Positions 7,450-16,329 of a stretch of DNA of 36,409 nt are shown in pieces. This DNA is from an uncultured Dehalococcoidia bacterium (GTDB lineage: Bacteria > Chloroflexota > Dehalococcoidia > GIF9 > UBA5629). Each line of letters opens with the position of its first letter. The stretch's first letter is position 1. A model generated the notes under the pieces. The model was not told where the DNA came from. It did not search any database and worked only from the letters and a program-made list of their open reading frames with translations. The translations under genes were made by a program, and so were the position numbers. The stretch spans positions 1-36,409 of the forward strand of contig CAIYTC010000157.1 in NCBI GenBank assembly GCA_903929005.1, read 5' to 3'.

Positions 7450-9585
7450 CTATTTGGTTACCCGCCAACTATAGCTGAGGGAGGCTTCCTGCCCCGCTTC
7501 AATAACCAGCGGTAATAATATTACAACACAACTGCACTGGTAGACTTTTTCAACGCCGCCCTCCGAATTGGAAACGCACTCCACGGGGAAGCGCCAGAGG
7601 GTCAGCGGGTGTTCAAGTTTAAGCCCGATTTCAATACCAAGGTATGCGTTGCCCATAAATATTTCTTCGGCATCCGTTATCTCACCCCTCGAGTCGAGGC
7701 GTGCGTCGCCGATATCCTGCCCTTCCACTCGATAATAAGCGCCCTCGTTATGCCCACCACCCAGCAGGTTGATGTTCCACTCACTTGTAAACAAGGCATC
7801 TATTTTTATATCGCCTTCGTTGACAAATTTATACGTGATATACAGCGTTTCCGTGTTTGGCCTCAATTCCAGGGTTTTTTGGAGTGTCAGCCTGGCCGGC
7901 TTCAAACCGGTATGCACAAATCCCGTACGTTTAAAATGTGCCTGCAAAATATTGTCTTTATCGTTAATCAGGCACTCGTACGGACGGCCGGCAAATTCAC
8001 CCCCATCCTGGAATTCATTTTTCTCATAATTTTCCGGGGTCACCTGCCTGTTTAAAAAACGGTCAACCAGGCTGGACCTCGGCAAATCATCATAGATCAG
8101 GATACCTGTAAAGTCCTGGTCTTTGACCCTGACCACATCGTGAATGCTTAAAACTTTACCATCTGCGGTGGACACGTTCGTCTGGTCCTTATCAACAAGG
8201 TCCCTGTGGTAAGCCTCAGGTTTCCTGGATACGGTGCTCAACAGGTTATAGGCATGCCTGCGCAGGTCCCATTCAAACAATGTCCCGCCCTCAGCAGGAC
8301 TCATGTATAAATTGAAATTTTGGCCTTCCACCAGGATCTCCTCTTTTCCATCGCCATCAAAGTCCGTTCGCTGCCATTTAAACCCGTTATCCGGCGTAGC
8401 GGGCAATCCATCGAGGCAGTTCTCGGCTTTTATCAAGTTGGAGTACATCCCCGCCCTGATATCGGAAAGATAAATGCCACCGAATACACCGTGCCAGTAC
8501 GGGCAGTTGCATTGTGCCTTCCAGAGGTTATCAAGCCCGCATCCGGTTTCATCCACACTCTGTTGGGCATGCACTCTCTCACTGACGCGCAGCATTTTCT
8601 TATGCATGCGGTTGGCCTCAGGATACTTGACCAGGAAATTCCGCCAGTAACCGCAGAACATATGGTTCAATATGCCCGGCTTTTTCTCCTCTTCCAGACG
8701 GTGCTTCAACTCCTTGTACTCCGCCGATTTATCCGCAGGCAGCGACCATTCCAGCATTTCATCATAGGAAGCACACGGAAGGTAAACCCGGCCTGCCGGC
8801 TGATACCTGTCGGCGTATTCGCCCAATTTAACGGTGGTAAGCCATTCGGCATTATCTTCAATAGCAGAAAAAAAATTCTCCATCCATTTCTTTTCCCAGC
8901 AATGCTCATAGGTTTTGGGCCAGACGCCGAATTTTTCGCCATCGTCCCCCAACACTGCTATCCTGTCTCCGACTTCTGACGCGTTGATTTTCAGATATCC
9001 GATGACATCCTCTATATCATGCCAGGGTATTGAATATCTGAGATACTTGCTGATAGGGAATATCTTGAGGTACCGGCCCTGCTCCTCTGTGTTGAAATAG
9101 CCCAAGAGTTCTTGCTCTTCCTTGCCTATCATTTTAAAAGCCGTGTCATCTACCAGTGTCCAGCCTATGCCGGCTTCCGCAAGAATTTTGGCCAGTCCCG
9201 GTTCCCAGACGCGTTCCGCCAACCACATTCCACGCGGCCGTCTTCCGAACTCCTGCCCGATATATTCGCTCATCTTACCTATCTGCCCATATTTATCAGC
9301 GTCAGGTATCATCGGCAGTATCGGTTCGTAATAACCCCCACCCATGATCTCCACCTGGTCCCTGGCATAAAGTTTCCTCAATAATTTGAAAAACTCGGGA
9401 TGCTCACTGGAAAGCCAATCAACCAGGCAGCCGCTGTAGTGCAGCGAAATACTTATTGAGGGATGCCGCAGCAGCGTTTCCAGCATCGGCAGGTAGGCAT
9501 GCCTGTAGGCATCCTCAAAAACCCAGGGGAAGTTGCCCAGTGGTTGATGGTTATGTATGGCCAGTCCGAGAAATATCCGCTTCAA
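7450..9585 (-). CDS. GH57 alpha-amylase / 4-alpha-glucanotransferase
   Basis: A 711-aa family 57 glycoside hydrolase acting on alpha-1,4-glucans. The five GH57 signatures can be followed: HNHQP at 11-15, VEIMGGGYYEP around 78-88, WLAERVWEP with the likely nucleophile E124, and GDDGEKFG with the likely acid/base D214. The E124/D214 spacing is like the archaeal 4-alpha-glucanotransferase, which I recall having E123 and D214. The C-terminal ~300 residues match the DUF1925/DUF1926 beta domains of that group (EGGTLFEWD, YNLLSTVSRKPEAYH). No signal peptide is visible, so it should act in the cytoplasm on glycogen-like polymer. The predicted start is a TTG; a GGAG lies ~20 nt upstream, which is too far to be a good SD, so the start is less certain than the family call. 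Confidence 0.93.
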   Translation of the reverse strand: MKRIFLGLAIHNHQPLGNFPWVFEDAYRHAYLPMLETLLRHPSISISLHYSGCLVDWLSSEHPEFFKLLRKLYARDQVEIMGGGYYEPILPMIPDADKYGQIGKMSEYIGQEFGRRPRGMWLAERVWEPGLAKILAEAGIGWTLVDDTAFKMIGKEEQELLGYFNTEEQGRYLKIFPISKYLRYSIPWHDIEDVIGYLKINASEVGDRIAVLGDDGEKFGVWPKTYEHCWEKKWMENFFSAIEDNAEWLTTVKLGEYADRYQPAGRVYLPCASYDEMLEWSLPADKSAEYKELKHRLEEEKKPGILNHMFCGYWRNFLVKYPEANRMHKKMLRVSERVHAQQSVDETGCGLDNLWKAQCNCPYWHGVFGGIYLSDIRAGMYSNLIKAENCLDGLPATPDNGFKWQRTDFDGDGKEEILVEGQNFNLYMSPAEGGTLFEWDLRRHAYNLLSTVSRKPEAYHRDLVDKDQTNVSTADGKVLSIHDVVRVKDQDFTGILIYDDLPRSSLVDRFLNRQVTPENYEKNEFQDGGEFAGRPYECLINDKDNILQAHFKRTGFVHTGLKPARLTLQKTLELRPNTETLYITYKFVNEGDIKIDALFTSEWNINLLGGGHNEGAYYRVEGQDIGDARLDSRGEITDAEEIFMGNAYLGIEIGLKLEHPLTLWRFPVECVSNSEGGVEKVYQCSCVVILLPLVIEAGQEASLSYSWRVTK

Positions 9586-9620
9586 TGGATATACCGCTTA
9601 CTATCTCCAAAATAAAACTT

Positions 9621-9842
9621 TCAGGCCTTGTGTATTTTATCGATGCTAACCTTGAGCACTACTTTGTCCCCTACCTTATCTATATCACCGCTAAGGATCG
9701 TGAGCTTCTTAATAAAACCGGTTTTTACGATTATTCCGCTGACCACCCATTTTTTTGTGTCAATATCGAGGTCTTTCACAGGGCCAATTGCTTTGGCGGC
9801 TGCGTCTATCACTTCTTTTCCCGAAAGTTCGCTGGATCTCAT
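9621..9842 (-). CDS. PRC-barrel domain protein
   Basis: A 73-aa protein with a single PRC-barrel fold pattern: MRSSELSGKEVIDAAAKAIG is the typical start, followed by DLDIDTKKWVVSGI and repeated short beta strands (KLTIL, KVVLKV). PRC-barrel proteins take part in RNA processing (RimM), photosynthetic reaction centres and many small proteins of unknown role. A clear GGGAGGA SD sits upstream of the ATG. It lies between two GH57 genes (46 bp after one, 36 bp before the next), so it is cotranscribed with glycogen metabolism. Its job there is unknown. Confidence 0.88.
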   Translation of the reverse strand: MRSSELSGKEVIDAAAKAIGPVKDLDIDTKKWVVSGIIVKTGFIKKLTILSGDIDKVGDKVVLKVSIDKIHKA

Positions 9843-9888
9843 AGTGCTAATCCTCCCTATCCATGTAACGGGTCGCTCATCACAACCC

Positions 9889-11190
9889 TCAATCCGTATA
9901 TAAATAATCCGTTATCTGGTCGCATATATGCCGCCCCGCAACAACGCGGTAATAATACTCCTTCTTGACCTCCGGTTTGCAGCCGCTCAGGGATACTGCC
10001 TTGTAAGCATTTAGCATCACCTCTCGCTGCAGTGTAAGCCCGCGGTAGACCATGTTGATGTCCCACATGGGTTTCTTACTGGCCCACCAGAACTGGCAGC
10101 TATGCAGTGCCAAATCCAGGGCATTCCTGGCTATACTGGCAAACTCCAGGCTGAGCGGGATGTCTGCTACCTCAACCGCTTTGTGAGTGATATCGATAGT
10201 TATTTCCAGGTGTTCCCATTGCATAGTATGAACGGGGTTATTACTATCCTTCCACAGAGGGTAGTAATTCTGCATTTTGATATCATCGGCGCATGTGCTC
10301 CAGGAGGAAGGCCTGGGGCTAATCTTCTGCCCGCGCGGGAATATGTCAAGCAACTGGCTGACGGTCACGATCTTTATTTCCCCGGCATCAGTTGATTTAT
10401 CATACTCGAAAAGCTTGCGGTGCTGGTCGGCCAGGGGTTTCTGCTCACGCATGACACCCGATGAATCAGCAGACGGCGTAAGTGTTTCATACACCTGCGA
10501 AAGAAAAAGCTTGTCCCAGTGCTGAATATGGTGCCCGAAAGTTTCGGCATCCATGGCCGTTATAACGTATATATCGCCCTCACCCTGGTGCATCTGCCTG
10601 AGATGCTCGATAAAACCCTTTCCATCCACATCCTTGAAGCTGATCTTGTTGCTCAGGATATCGTCGCGGAAAAATACTGCTACTTCCTCATCCACGTAGT
10701 CGATCCTATGAACCACATCCATAGGCCAGCCAAGCGGGCAGGCGATGCCACTGCAAATGATCCATTCATGGCGCGCACGCACGATGGGCGCCACTATATC
10801 CTTCGAATAGCACATCTCGGGCGGGAAGAAACCCCGGGGCTGGTAAGATTCACCTAAATACAGTCGGTTGGTATTGCGGTTAAGGCGTATCTGCCTTTCG
10901 ACCTCTTCCGTCGGAATTAGAGGCAGTATGGGGTGGTATTTTCCCGAGCCGGTAAACTCAATCTGGCCCCTCTCCGAGAGCTTGCGCATGCCGTTAAGCA
11001 CATCGCTATAGCCGTATAAACCCAGCATCTCAGCCAGAACGCCGTTAATATTGAAAGTGGCCCTGGCGAGCGGGAATTCATCGAAAACTGCAAGTATCGG
11101 GCGGTACGATTCATTGGCCACCTTCATCAATATGGCCGGCGTCTGGGTCGGGGGCTGGTAAAAATGAAAAAGCGGCGCCCAATATATCAT
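9889..11190 (-). CDS. GH57 family glycoside hydrolase, short form
   Basis: A 433-aa GH57 protein, much shorter than its 711-aa neighbour and lacking the DUF1926 domains. Motifs: FHFYQPP at 8-14, GQIEFTGSGKYHPILP at about 75-90, FFPPEMCYS with likely nucleophile E125, and TAMDAETFGHH with likely acid/base D214. The substrate is presumably an alpha-glucan; its exact specificity cannot be read from the sequence. The frame is open to 11214, but the ATG at 11190 has an excellent GGGGGAGGTG SD and overlaps the ROK kinase stop as ATGA, so translation is coupled and I prefer this start. It is too short for, and lacks the extra domains of, the GH57 branching enzymes I know, so I do not call it a branching enzyme. 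Confidence 0.88.
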   Translation of the reverse strand: MIYWAPLFHFYQPPTQTPAILMKVANESYRPILAVFDEFPLARATFNINGVLAEMLGLYGYSDVLNGMRKLSERGQIEFTGSGKYHPILPLIPTEEVERQIRLNRNTNRLYLGESYQPRGFFPPEMCYSKDIVAPIVRARHEWIICSGIACPLGWPMDVVHRIDYVDEEVAVFFRDDILSNKISFKDVDGKGFIEHLRQMHQGEGDIYVITAMDAETFGHHIQHWDKLFLSQVYETLTPSADSSGVMREQKPLADQHRKLFEYDKSTDAGEIKIVTVSQLLDIFPRGQKISPRPSSWSTCADDIKMQNYYPLWKDSNNPVHTMQWEHLEITIDITHKAVEVADIPLSLEFASIARNALDLALHSCQFWWASKKPMWDINMVYRGLTLQREVMLNAYKAVSLSGCKPEVKKEYYYRVVAGRHICDQITDYLYTD

Positions 11191-12170
11191 CCCGTCACCT
11201 CCCCCTTTTGCCACGCGTAGACGGCTGCTCCCATAAGGCCGGCATCGAGCCCCAACCCGGGTCTGACCACACGCACTGTCCTGCCCGGCAATTTAAAAGC
11301 ATGTGCTTTCATGGCTTTCCTGGTTGGTTTTAACAGCATCTCACCCATCCTGGATACGCCGCCTCCAATTATAATCATCTGAGGATTGAATATATTAACC
11401 AGATTTGCCAGGCCTATACCCAGGTAACCGGCCGCGGCATCAATAACGCCACAGGCAAGGGTATCGCCTTTACGGGCGGCCACAGACACGAGTGCTGATG
11501 TAACGCTCTTAACGCTGCTGTCAACCATGCCGGTCAGGATGCTTTGTTCCCCCCTGGCCAGGCGTTCCCCGGCCATGCGGGCAATGGCCGTGCCCGAAGC
11601 CAGCGCCTCAAGGCATCCACGCTGCCCGCACTTACAGGGCGGACCGTCAACCTGCAATATCATGTGTCCTATCTCGGCGGCACAGCCGTCAGCGCCATTA
11701 TATAGTTCCCCCTTAATGATGATGCCTCCGCCTATCCCGGTGCTTACCGTCAGATAGATTAAATGATCAAGACCCTGTCCTGCACCCAGCCTATGTTCGC
11801 CCAGCGCAGCAGCGCTGGCATCATTCAATAAAAATACCGGTGTATCAAGTTCAACGGCTAATATGTTCCTCAACGGTATATTATGCCACCCGGGCAAGTT
11901 TGGCGCTTCCGTTATCAGCCCTTTGTTATAGTCGATTATGCCGGCAGCGGCTACGCAGATACTGCCAATCATGGATATACGCAGCCCGGCTTTCCCGATG
12001 GAGCGTTTTACCGTTTCAACCAGGCGCCCGATGACCTTCTTCGGCCCTTCCTGCGCCAGTGTAAGGCCGTGAACACGGGAAAGCATTCCGCCATCACCTG
12101 TAATCACGGCTGAGATAATTTTAGTCCCGCCTATATCCACGGCAATAACCGGTTGATCAGAGCGGTTCAC
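11187..12170 (-). CDS. ROK-family sugar kinase, probable glucokinase
   Basis: A 327-aa ROK kinase. The N-terminal ATP-binding loop is AVDIGGTK (10-17). The EIGHM motif and the zinc site CKCGQRGCLEALASG in the middle are typical of ROK glucokinases, which phosphorylate glucose to glucose-6-phosphate. LLNDASAAALGE supplies the catalytic Asp in the usual N-D-A context. The start codon is GTG at 12170 and overlaps the end of glgA by 14 bp; the stop overlaps the next gene's start as ATGA. Placement in the glycogen cluster suggests it recycles glucose released from the polymer. ROK members also include fructokinases and NagC-like repressors, but there is no HTH here. Confidence 0.92.
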   Translation of the reverse strand: MNRSDQPVIAVDIGGTKIISAVITGDGGMLSRVHGLTLAQEGPKKVIGRLVETVKRSIGKAGLRISMIGSICVAAAGIIDYNKGLITEAPNLPGWHNIPLRNILAVELDTPVFLLNDASAAALGEHRLGAGQGLDHLIYLTVSTGIGGGIIIKGELYNGADGCAAEIGHMILQVDGPPCKCGQRGCLEALASGTAIARMAGERLARGEQSILTGMVDSSVKSVTSALVSVAARKGDTLACGVIDAAAGYLGIGLANLVNIFNPQMIIIGGGVSRMGEMLLKPTRKAMKAHAFKLPGRTVRVVRPGLGLDAGLMGAAVYAWQKGEVTG

Positions 12171-13587
12171 TTATATTCAGCTCCAACGCCCTTTGATAAA
12201 GTGCCTCATATTTTTCCGCAGGTTCACGCCAGCTCAAGTCTTCGGCCATTACCCGCCGGATTACACGCTCCCAGGCAGGTCTTTCGCTGAATGCAGCCAC
12301 CGCTTTCTTTAGCGTGAAAACCAGTGCTTGGGAGGAATAATCGTTGAAAACAAAGCCTGTACCGTGCTTCAAATCATGGCTCAAATTGTGCACTGTATCA
12401 GCCAGGCCGCCGGTCTTTCGCACAACCGGCACGGTACCGTATTTCATAGCAATCATCTGGCCAAGCCCGCAGGGTTCCCACTGCGACGGCATTAAAAACA
12501 AGTCGGATCCTGCGTAAAGCAGGTGTGCTTTGTCATTATCAAAAGTGATGAAGGCCTTCACACTATCCGGATATCTGGATTCAAGCTGCTGCAATGCCTC
12601 CTCGTAATATTCTTTCCCGCGCCCCAGGAAAACAAATTGCACTTTTGCTCTGCTCAATATTTCGGGGATGGCGTCCAGAATAATATCCATGCCCTTTTGC
12701 TCGTCCAGCCTTGCCACCATGCCAGCCAGTGGTATGTCCGCTGCAGATTTCCAGCCGGCCATTCTCTGCACTTCCTTCTTGTTCAGCAACTTACCTTCAA
12801 TATCAGCCGCGTCATAATTAGCCGCGATTAATTTATCACGCAGCGGGTCATACTCTTCCTGTCCCAGGCCATTACGGATGCCGGAGAGGCTCTCCTTCCT
12901 GAATTCCAGTATACTCTGCATGCCGCAGCCATACTCCGCCGTCATAATCTCCCGTGCAAAGTTGACGCTCACCGTATTGATAACATGAGACCATAAAATA
13001 CCCTGCGTCATAAAATTCCACGGCATTGGCGGCCGCCCCCAGATGCCGGCCTGCCAGTATTGTCCCAGGCCCGACCTGGAGATCAGATGTTCGTTAATAT
13101 TACCCTGGTACCGGATATTATGTATGGTGAAAACAGTACGGTAACCGCCATGCTTATTCCTGGTCAGCAGGGGGATCAAGGCTGAATGCCAGTCATGGCA
13201 ATTGACGATTGAAGGTTGCCACCCAAGGTAGGGAAGCACTTCACATACACAGTCGTTAAACACCCAGAATTTTTCAATCTCATCGTCGCCATAAACATCT
13301 CTGGCCCCGGCAAACACATCAGCGGATAAAAGATAAACGGGCACTTCCTCAATGTTAATTTGCTCCACGCTGATTTTGCGGTATTCCTGCAGCGATAATA
13401 CTGTCAGGTTTCTGATCACAGGCTCGGTTTGATATTGAGAGTAATCCACAAAACCGTATTTCGGTACGATCACCCTGACCTCATGCCCGCGCTTTATGAG
13501 TTCAACCGGCAATGACCGCACCACATCTGCCAGTCCACCCACCTTGGTCAGGGGAGCCATTTCGGCAGCAACAAAAAGTATCTTCAT
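12157..13587 (-). CDS. glgA: Glycogen synthase (ADP-glucose type)
   Basis: A 476-aa GT5 glycogen synthase that transfers glucose from ADP-glucose to a growing alpha-1,4-glucan. The N-terminal KVGGLADV motif at residues 15-22 binds ADP-glucose, and the C-terminal catalytic region reads SQWEPCGLGQMIAMKYG then KTGGLADTV. The length is normal for bacterial GlgA. It follows glgC by 54 bp and overlaps the ROK kinase gene by 14 bp, so the three steps from glucose-1-phosphate to polymer lie together. Confidence 0.97.
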   Translation of the reverse strand: MKILFVAAEMAPLTKVGGLADVVRSLPVELIKRGHEVRVIVPKYGFVDYSQYQTEPVIRNLTVLSLQEYRKISVEQINIEEVPVYLLSADVFAGARDVYGDDEIEKFWVFNDCVCEVLPYLGWQPSIVNCHDWHSALIPLLTRNKHGGYRTVFTIHNIRYQGNINEHLISRSGLGQYWQAGIWGRPPMPWNFMTQGILWSHVINTVSVNFAREIMTAEYGCGMQSILEFRKESLSGIRNGLGQEEYDPLRDKLIAANYDAADIEGKLLNKKEVQRMAGWKSAADIPLAGMVARLDEQKGMDIILDAIPEILSRAKVQFVFLGRGKEYYEEALQQLESRYPDSVKAFITFDNDKAHLLYAGSDLFLMPSQWEPCGLGQMIAMKYGTVPVVRKTGGLADTVHNLSHDLKHGTGFVFNDYSSQALVFTLKKAVAAFSERPAWERVIRRVMAEDLSWREPAEKYEALYQRALELNISEPL

Positions 13588-13641
13588 GCTAAATAATCAA
13601 GGTTTTCGGCCAATATAGGCTACTGATTTAGCTTGCTCACC

Positions 13642-14922
13642 TCATATCTGGTATGGTCGTGGGCTCTTGCTCTTTATCGTTTCTCCGCTGGCTACGGTTT
13701 TCGATAGAAAATCCGATGCCTCCACCCGGGGTTCGATTTTGCAGTTCCTGCCGATCATGACCTCGGACGGTATCCTGGTGCCCTTGCCTACCAACGTGAT
13801 ACCTGTATTCAGGTATTCGGGCTCTTCAGTATTGGGAGCGTAATCATCACTCATGCCGATATGGCAACCGCGGCTGATCCATACCTGCTTATCAATGATG
13901 CTTTTTTCTATGATCGTGCCACGGCCGATGGTAGTGTCTTCAAAAATAATGGAGTTTTTTATTACGGCGTCCTCTTCAACAAAAACCCGCGGCGAAATGA
14001 TGGAATCTATCACAGTCCCGTTAACTATGGCCCCATTACAGATCAACGCCCGGCTGATCTGAGCATGTGGCCCCAGTTTAACGGGCGGATATCCCTGGAC
14101 AATGGTCCTTATCTCATTTTCGGGATTGTAGAGATTCAGCTCCGGCAGGTCTACGATCAGGTCCATATTAGCCTGCCAGTAGGCATCCACCGTCCCCACA
14201 TCACGCCAATAGCCGTGGAAACGGAACCCGTATACCTGGTATTTACTGATCAGGTCTGGCAATACGTCATGGCCGAAATCATAGCCCTGCTGGCCGCTGG
14301 CCATCTCCTCTAAAGAATCCACCAAAACCTTTTTATTAAATATGTAGATGCCCATGGAGGCCAGCCGGCTTTTGGCTGCTTTGGGTTTCTCTTCAAAATT
14401 AACGATGCGCTCATTATGGTCCAGAGTAATAATTCCAAACCTGGACGTATCCTCCTGAGGAACGTCATAAACAGCCACCGTAACATCGGCATGCCGGTTA
14501 CGATGCGAGGCCAGCATCTGGTCATAACGCATGCTGTAGATATGGTCAGCTGACAGCACCATTATCTCATCCACACGCTGATCTATGATGTAATACAGGT
14601 TTTGATACACGGCATCGGCAGTACCTTTATACCAGTTTCTTTGCGACCTGCTAAGGAAAGGCTGCAGCATCACTGCGCCACCCTTCTCACGGTCCATGTC
14701 CCACGGCCTGCCAACACCCACATGTTGAGCCAGGGAACGCGGATTGAACTGCGTCAAAACCGCCACATTATAAATACCCGAGTTTGAACAATTGCTGAGC
14801 GTGAAATCAATTATGCGGTATTTACCGCCAAAAGGAACCGCCGGCTTGGCGCGCTCAGCAGCCAGTATGCTCAATCGCTCGCTGGCGCCGCCAGCCAGTA
14901 TGACAGCTAAGACTCTCTTCAT
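13642..14922 (-). CDS. glgC: Glucose-1-phosphate adenylyltransferase
   Basis: A 426-aa ADP-glucose pyrophosphorylase making ADP-glucose from glucose-1-phosphate and ATP, the committed step of glycogen synthesis. The N-terminus has [14 protein letters not shown] then [16 protein letters not shown], which is the nucleotide loop with SER in place of the common GTR. Later motifs include [17 protein letters not shown] and a NFEEKPK region that binds glucose-1-phosphate, then left-handed beta-helix repeats. Two starts are possible: ATG at 14940, nearly leaderless from the predicted promoter, and ATG at 14922, which has TGGTGG upstream and gives the standard [12 protein letters not shown] start. I prefer 14922. 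Confidence 0.95.
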   Translation of the reverse strand: MKRVLAVILAGGASERLSILAAERAKPAVPFGGKYRIIDFTLSNCSNSGIYNVAVLTQFNPRSLAQHVGVGRPWDMDREKGGAVMLQPFLSRSQRNWYKGTADAVYQNLYYIIDQRVDEIMVLSADHIYSMRYDQMLASHRNRHADVTVAVYDVPQEDTSRFGIITLDHNERIVNFEEKPKAAKSRLASMGIYIFNKKVLVDSLEEMASGQQGYDFGHDVLPDLISKYQVYGFRFHGYWRDVGTVDAYWQANMDLIVDLPELNLYNPENEIRTIVQGYPPVKLGPHAQISRALICNGAIVNGTVIDSIISPRVFVEEDAVIKNSIIFEDTTIGRGTIIEKSIIDKQVWISRGCHIGMSDDYAPNTEEPEYLNTGITLVGKGTRIPSEVMIGRNCKIEPRVEASDFLSKTVASGETIKSKSPRPYQI

Positions 14923-14951
14923 ATCCGAGATTTCCACCATATCTCAAACCA

Positions 14952-14980
14952 ATTTTAACCAAATACTCAATAAATGTCGA
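14952..14980 (-). promoter_or_regulatory. Predicted promoter of the glycogen operon
   Basis: On the minus strand: -35 TCGACA (14980-14975), a 17-bp spacer, -10 TAAAAT (14957-14952). Transcription would begin near 14945, leaving only a few nt before the ATG at 14940 and ~22 nt before the ATG at 14922. It lies in the 170-bp gap between holA and glgC. Confidence 0.6.
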
Positions 14981-15108
14981 TAACCACAAACGGTCTGTCT
15001 CATTGGAGGACATTAATATCTGCCCGATTGCGATATCAGTATTGCGTAACATCTGTACAAATTCTAAAGGCCTGTCCCTACCATCCAACCGGTATTGCGT
15101 ATGCCAGG

Positions 15109-16119
15109 CTAACGCCCGCATAGCTCTATGACCAGCAGGTCCAGTGCCAGATCATCTTCATATTTACCCGTTTTTATGGCCACATCGGTATCAAGAAGGC
15201 TGTGAAATGCCCTGCGCAGGCGCGGTATGGTAAAAGTCCTGGCCTGCCTGAGCGTTTTATCCAGCGGATACCTGGGATGCAATCCCAGACGCTGCTTGAT
15301 TTCCTGCTGGGGCGTGCCCTGGCTTAATTCTTTAACTCGAAGTGTGATCGAAAGCTGCCTTTCGATCATGGATAGTATCTGCTGTGGCGCAGTGCCGTAT
15401 TTCAACATCCTGTGTAGCATGTGCTGTGCCTCTTTCACCCTCCCTTCTAACACCGCGTCAACCAGAACAAAAATGCTCTCCTCGCGTGCAAAACTGGTGA
15501 TCTCCCTGACATCGCTGTCACTGATCTCCCGGCCTTCGCAATAGGTCATCAACTTATTTAGCTCACCGGTAAGGGACCATAAATCCCCACCGACATAGTC
15601 CGCCAGCAAGCTTACCGCGGCTGCGGAAATTTTAGCGCCGCTTTCTACCGCGTAATCTTTGATCCAGGCGGTTAGCTCCCGTCCTTTTATCTCGCTCAAT
15701 TGTAATACCTTATCCGCTGCCGGCGAGAGCGCTTTGAAAAGCGGGTTGGACGCTTTCGGGTCCAGGTCCGCTTCAAATAGTACCAGCACAGTTGTCTGCG
15801 GCATACCCTTGATATAATCTGCCATGTTCTGCCATTCTTTAAGTGCCTGGCCTCCCTCATCGACCCCACCGCCATTCGAACGCAGCGGTTTCTCCCCTGA
15901 CTGGAAACGCTTGAGCAACCCCTCCACTATAACCAGCCTGCTGGGAGTCATGAACGGTACCACGCTACATATATCGCTGAGCCCCCGTGTGGTCAGCTTC
16001 CGGCCATCAAGTATCGTGGTATTAACCGATACCATGTCCTGGCTGCCCAATCCAGCCTTTATCTCATTTAACGCCTTCTGGCAGCGGTAGCTATCATCGC
16101 CACTAATTATGTAAAACAT
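15109..16119 (-). CDS. holA: DNA polymerase III subunit delta
   Basis: A 336-aa HolA protein of the clamp loader. The N-terminal FYIISGDDSY start and LDGRKL, RLVIVEG strands match the delta subunit fold, as do SLTGELNKLMTYC in the middle and a C-terminal helical collar domain (DKTLRQARTFTIPRLRRAFHSLLDTDVAIKTG). As in the family, it has an AAA+-like fold without its own Walker motifs. The ATG has a close AGGAG SD. Downstream, glgC appears to have its own promoter; upstream is a 210-bp divergent region shared with the Mrp gene. The usual rpsT neighbour is absent. Confidence 0.95.
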   Translation of the reverse strand: MFYIISGDDSYRCQKALNEIKAGLGSQDMVSVNTTILDGRKLTTRGLSDICSVVPFMTPSRLVIVEGLLKRFQSGEKPLRSNGGGVDEGGQALKEWQNMADYIKGMPQTTVLVLFEADLDPKASNPLFKALSPAADKVLQLSEIKGRELTAWIKDYAVESGAKISAAAVSLLADYVGGDLWSLTGELNKLMTYCEGREISDSDVREITSFAREESIFVLVDAVLEGRVKEAQHMLHRMLKYGTAPQQILSMIERQLSITLRVKELSQGTPQQEIKQRLGLHPRYPLDKTLRQARTFTIPRLRRAFHSLLDTDVAIKTGKYEDDLALDLLVIELCGR

Positions 16120-16155
16120 CTCTCTCCTGTCCTATCGGAATCCACGTTGGTCTGA

Positions 16156-16183
16156 TTGCCGGGTCAACTGTTAATTGTATAAT
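16156..16183 (+). promoter_or_regulatory. Predicted promoter upstream of the Mrp/IscU-like pair
   Basis: TTGCCG (16156-16161), 16-bp spacer, TATAAT (16178-16183). It points towards the Mrp gene and would give a leader of about 140 nt. Confidence 0.5.
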
Positions 16184-16281
16184 AAAGAGCCAGAATACAA
16201 TACCTGTATCCGGTTGAAACTCAAGTAATAGCCCGGAAAACAAATACAAAATCATCGAGAGCGGATTAGCCCCCCTATCCC

Positions 16282-16294
16282 GATAACCGTTATC
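16282..16294. repeat. 13-bp palindrome GATAAC-C-GTTATC
   Basis: A perfect inverted repeat with one central base, within the predicted 5' leader of the Mrp gene, 36 bp before its start codon. It could be an operator, but it is short and single. No function can be assigned. Confidence 0.5.
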
Positions 16295-16329
16295 ATTTAT
16301 AAGAGAACTCTGTAACCCGGAGGTATATA

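Noticed and set aside
14855-15121. 88-aa minus-strand frame running from the end of holA into glgC
   Set aside because: It overlaps glgC by up to 86 bp and contains the predicted glgC promoter; no family resemblance. Part may be a gene remnant, but I cannot support it.
16120-16329. tRNA or small RNA in the holA/Mrp divergent gap
   Set aside because: No cloverleaf or strong hairpin was found; only a promoter-like pair and one short palindrome.
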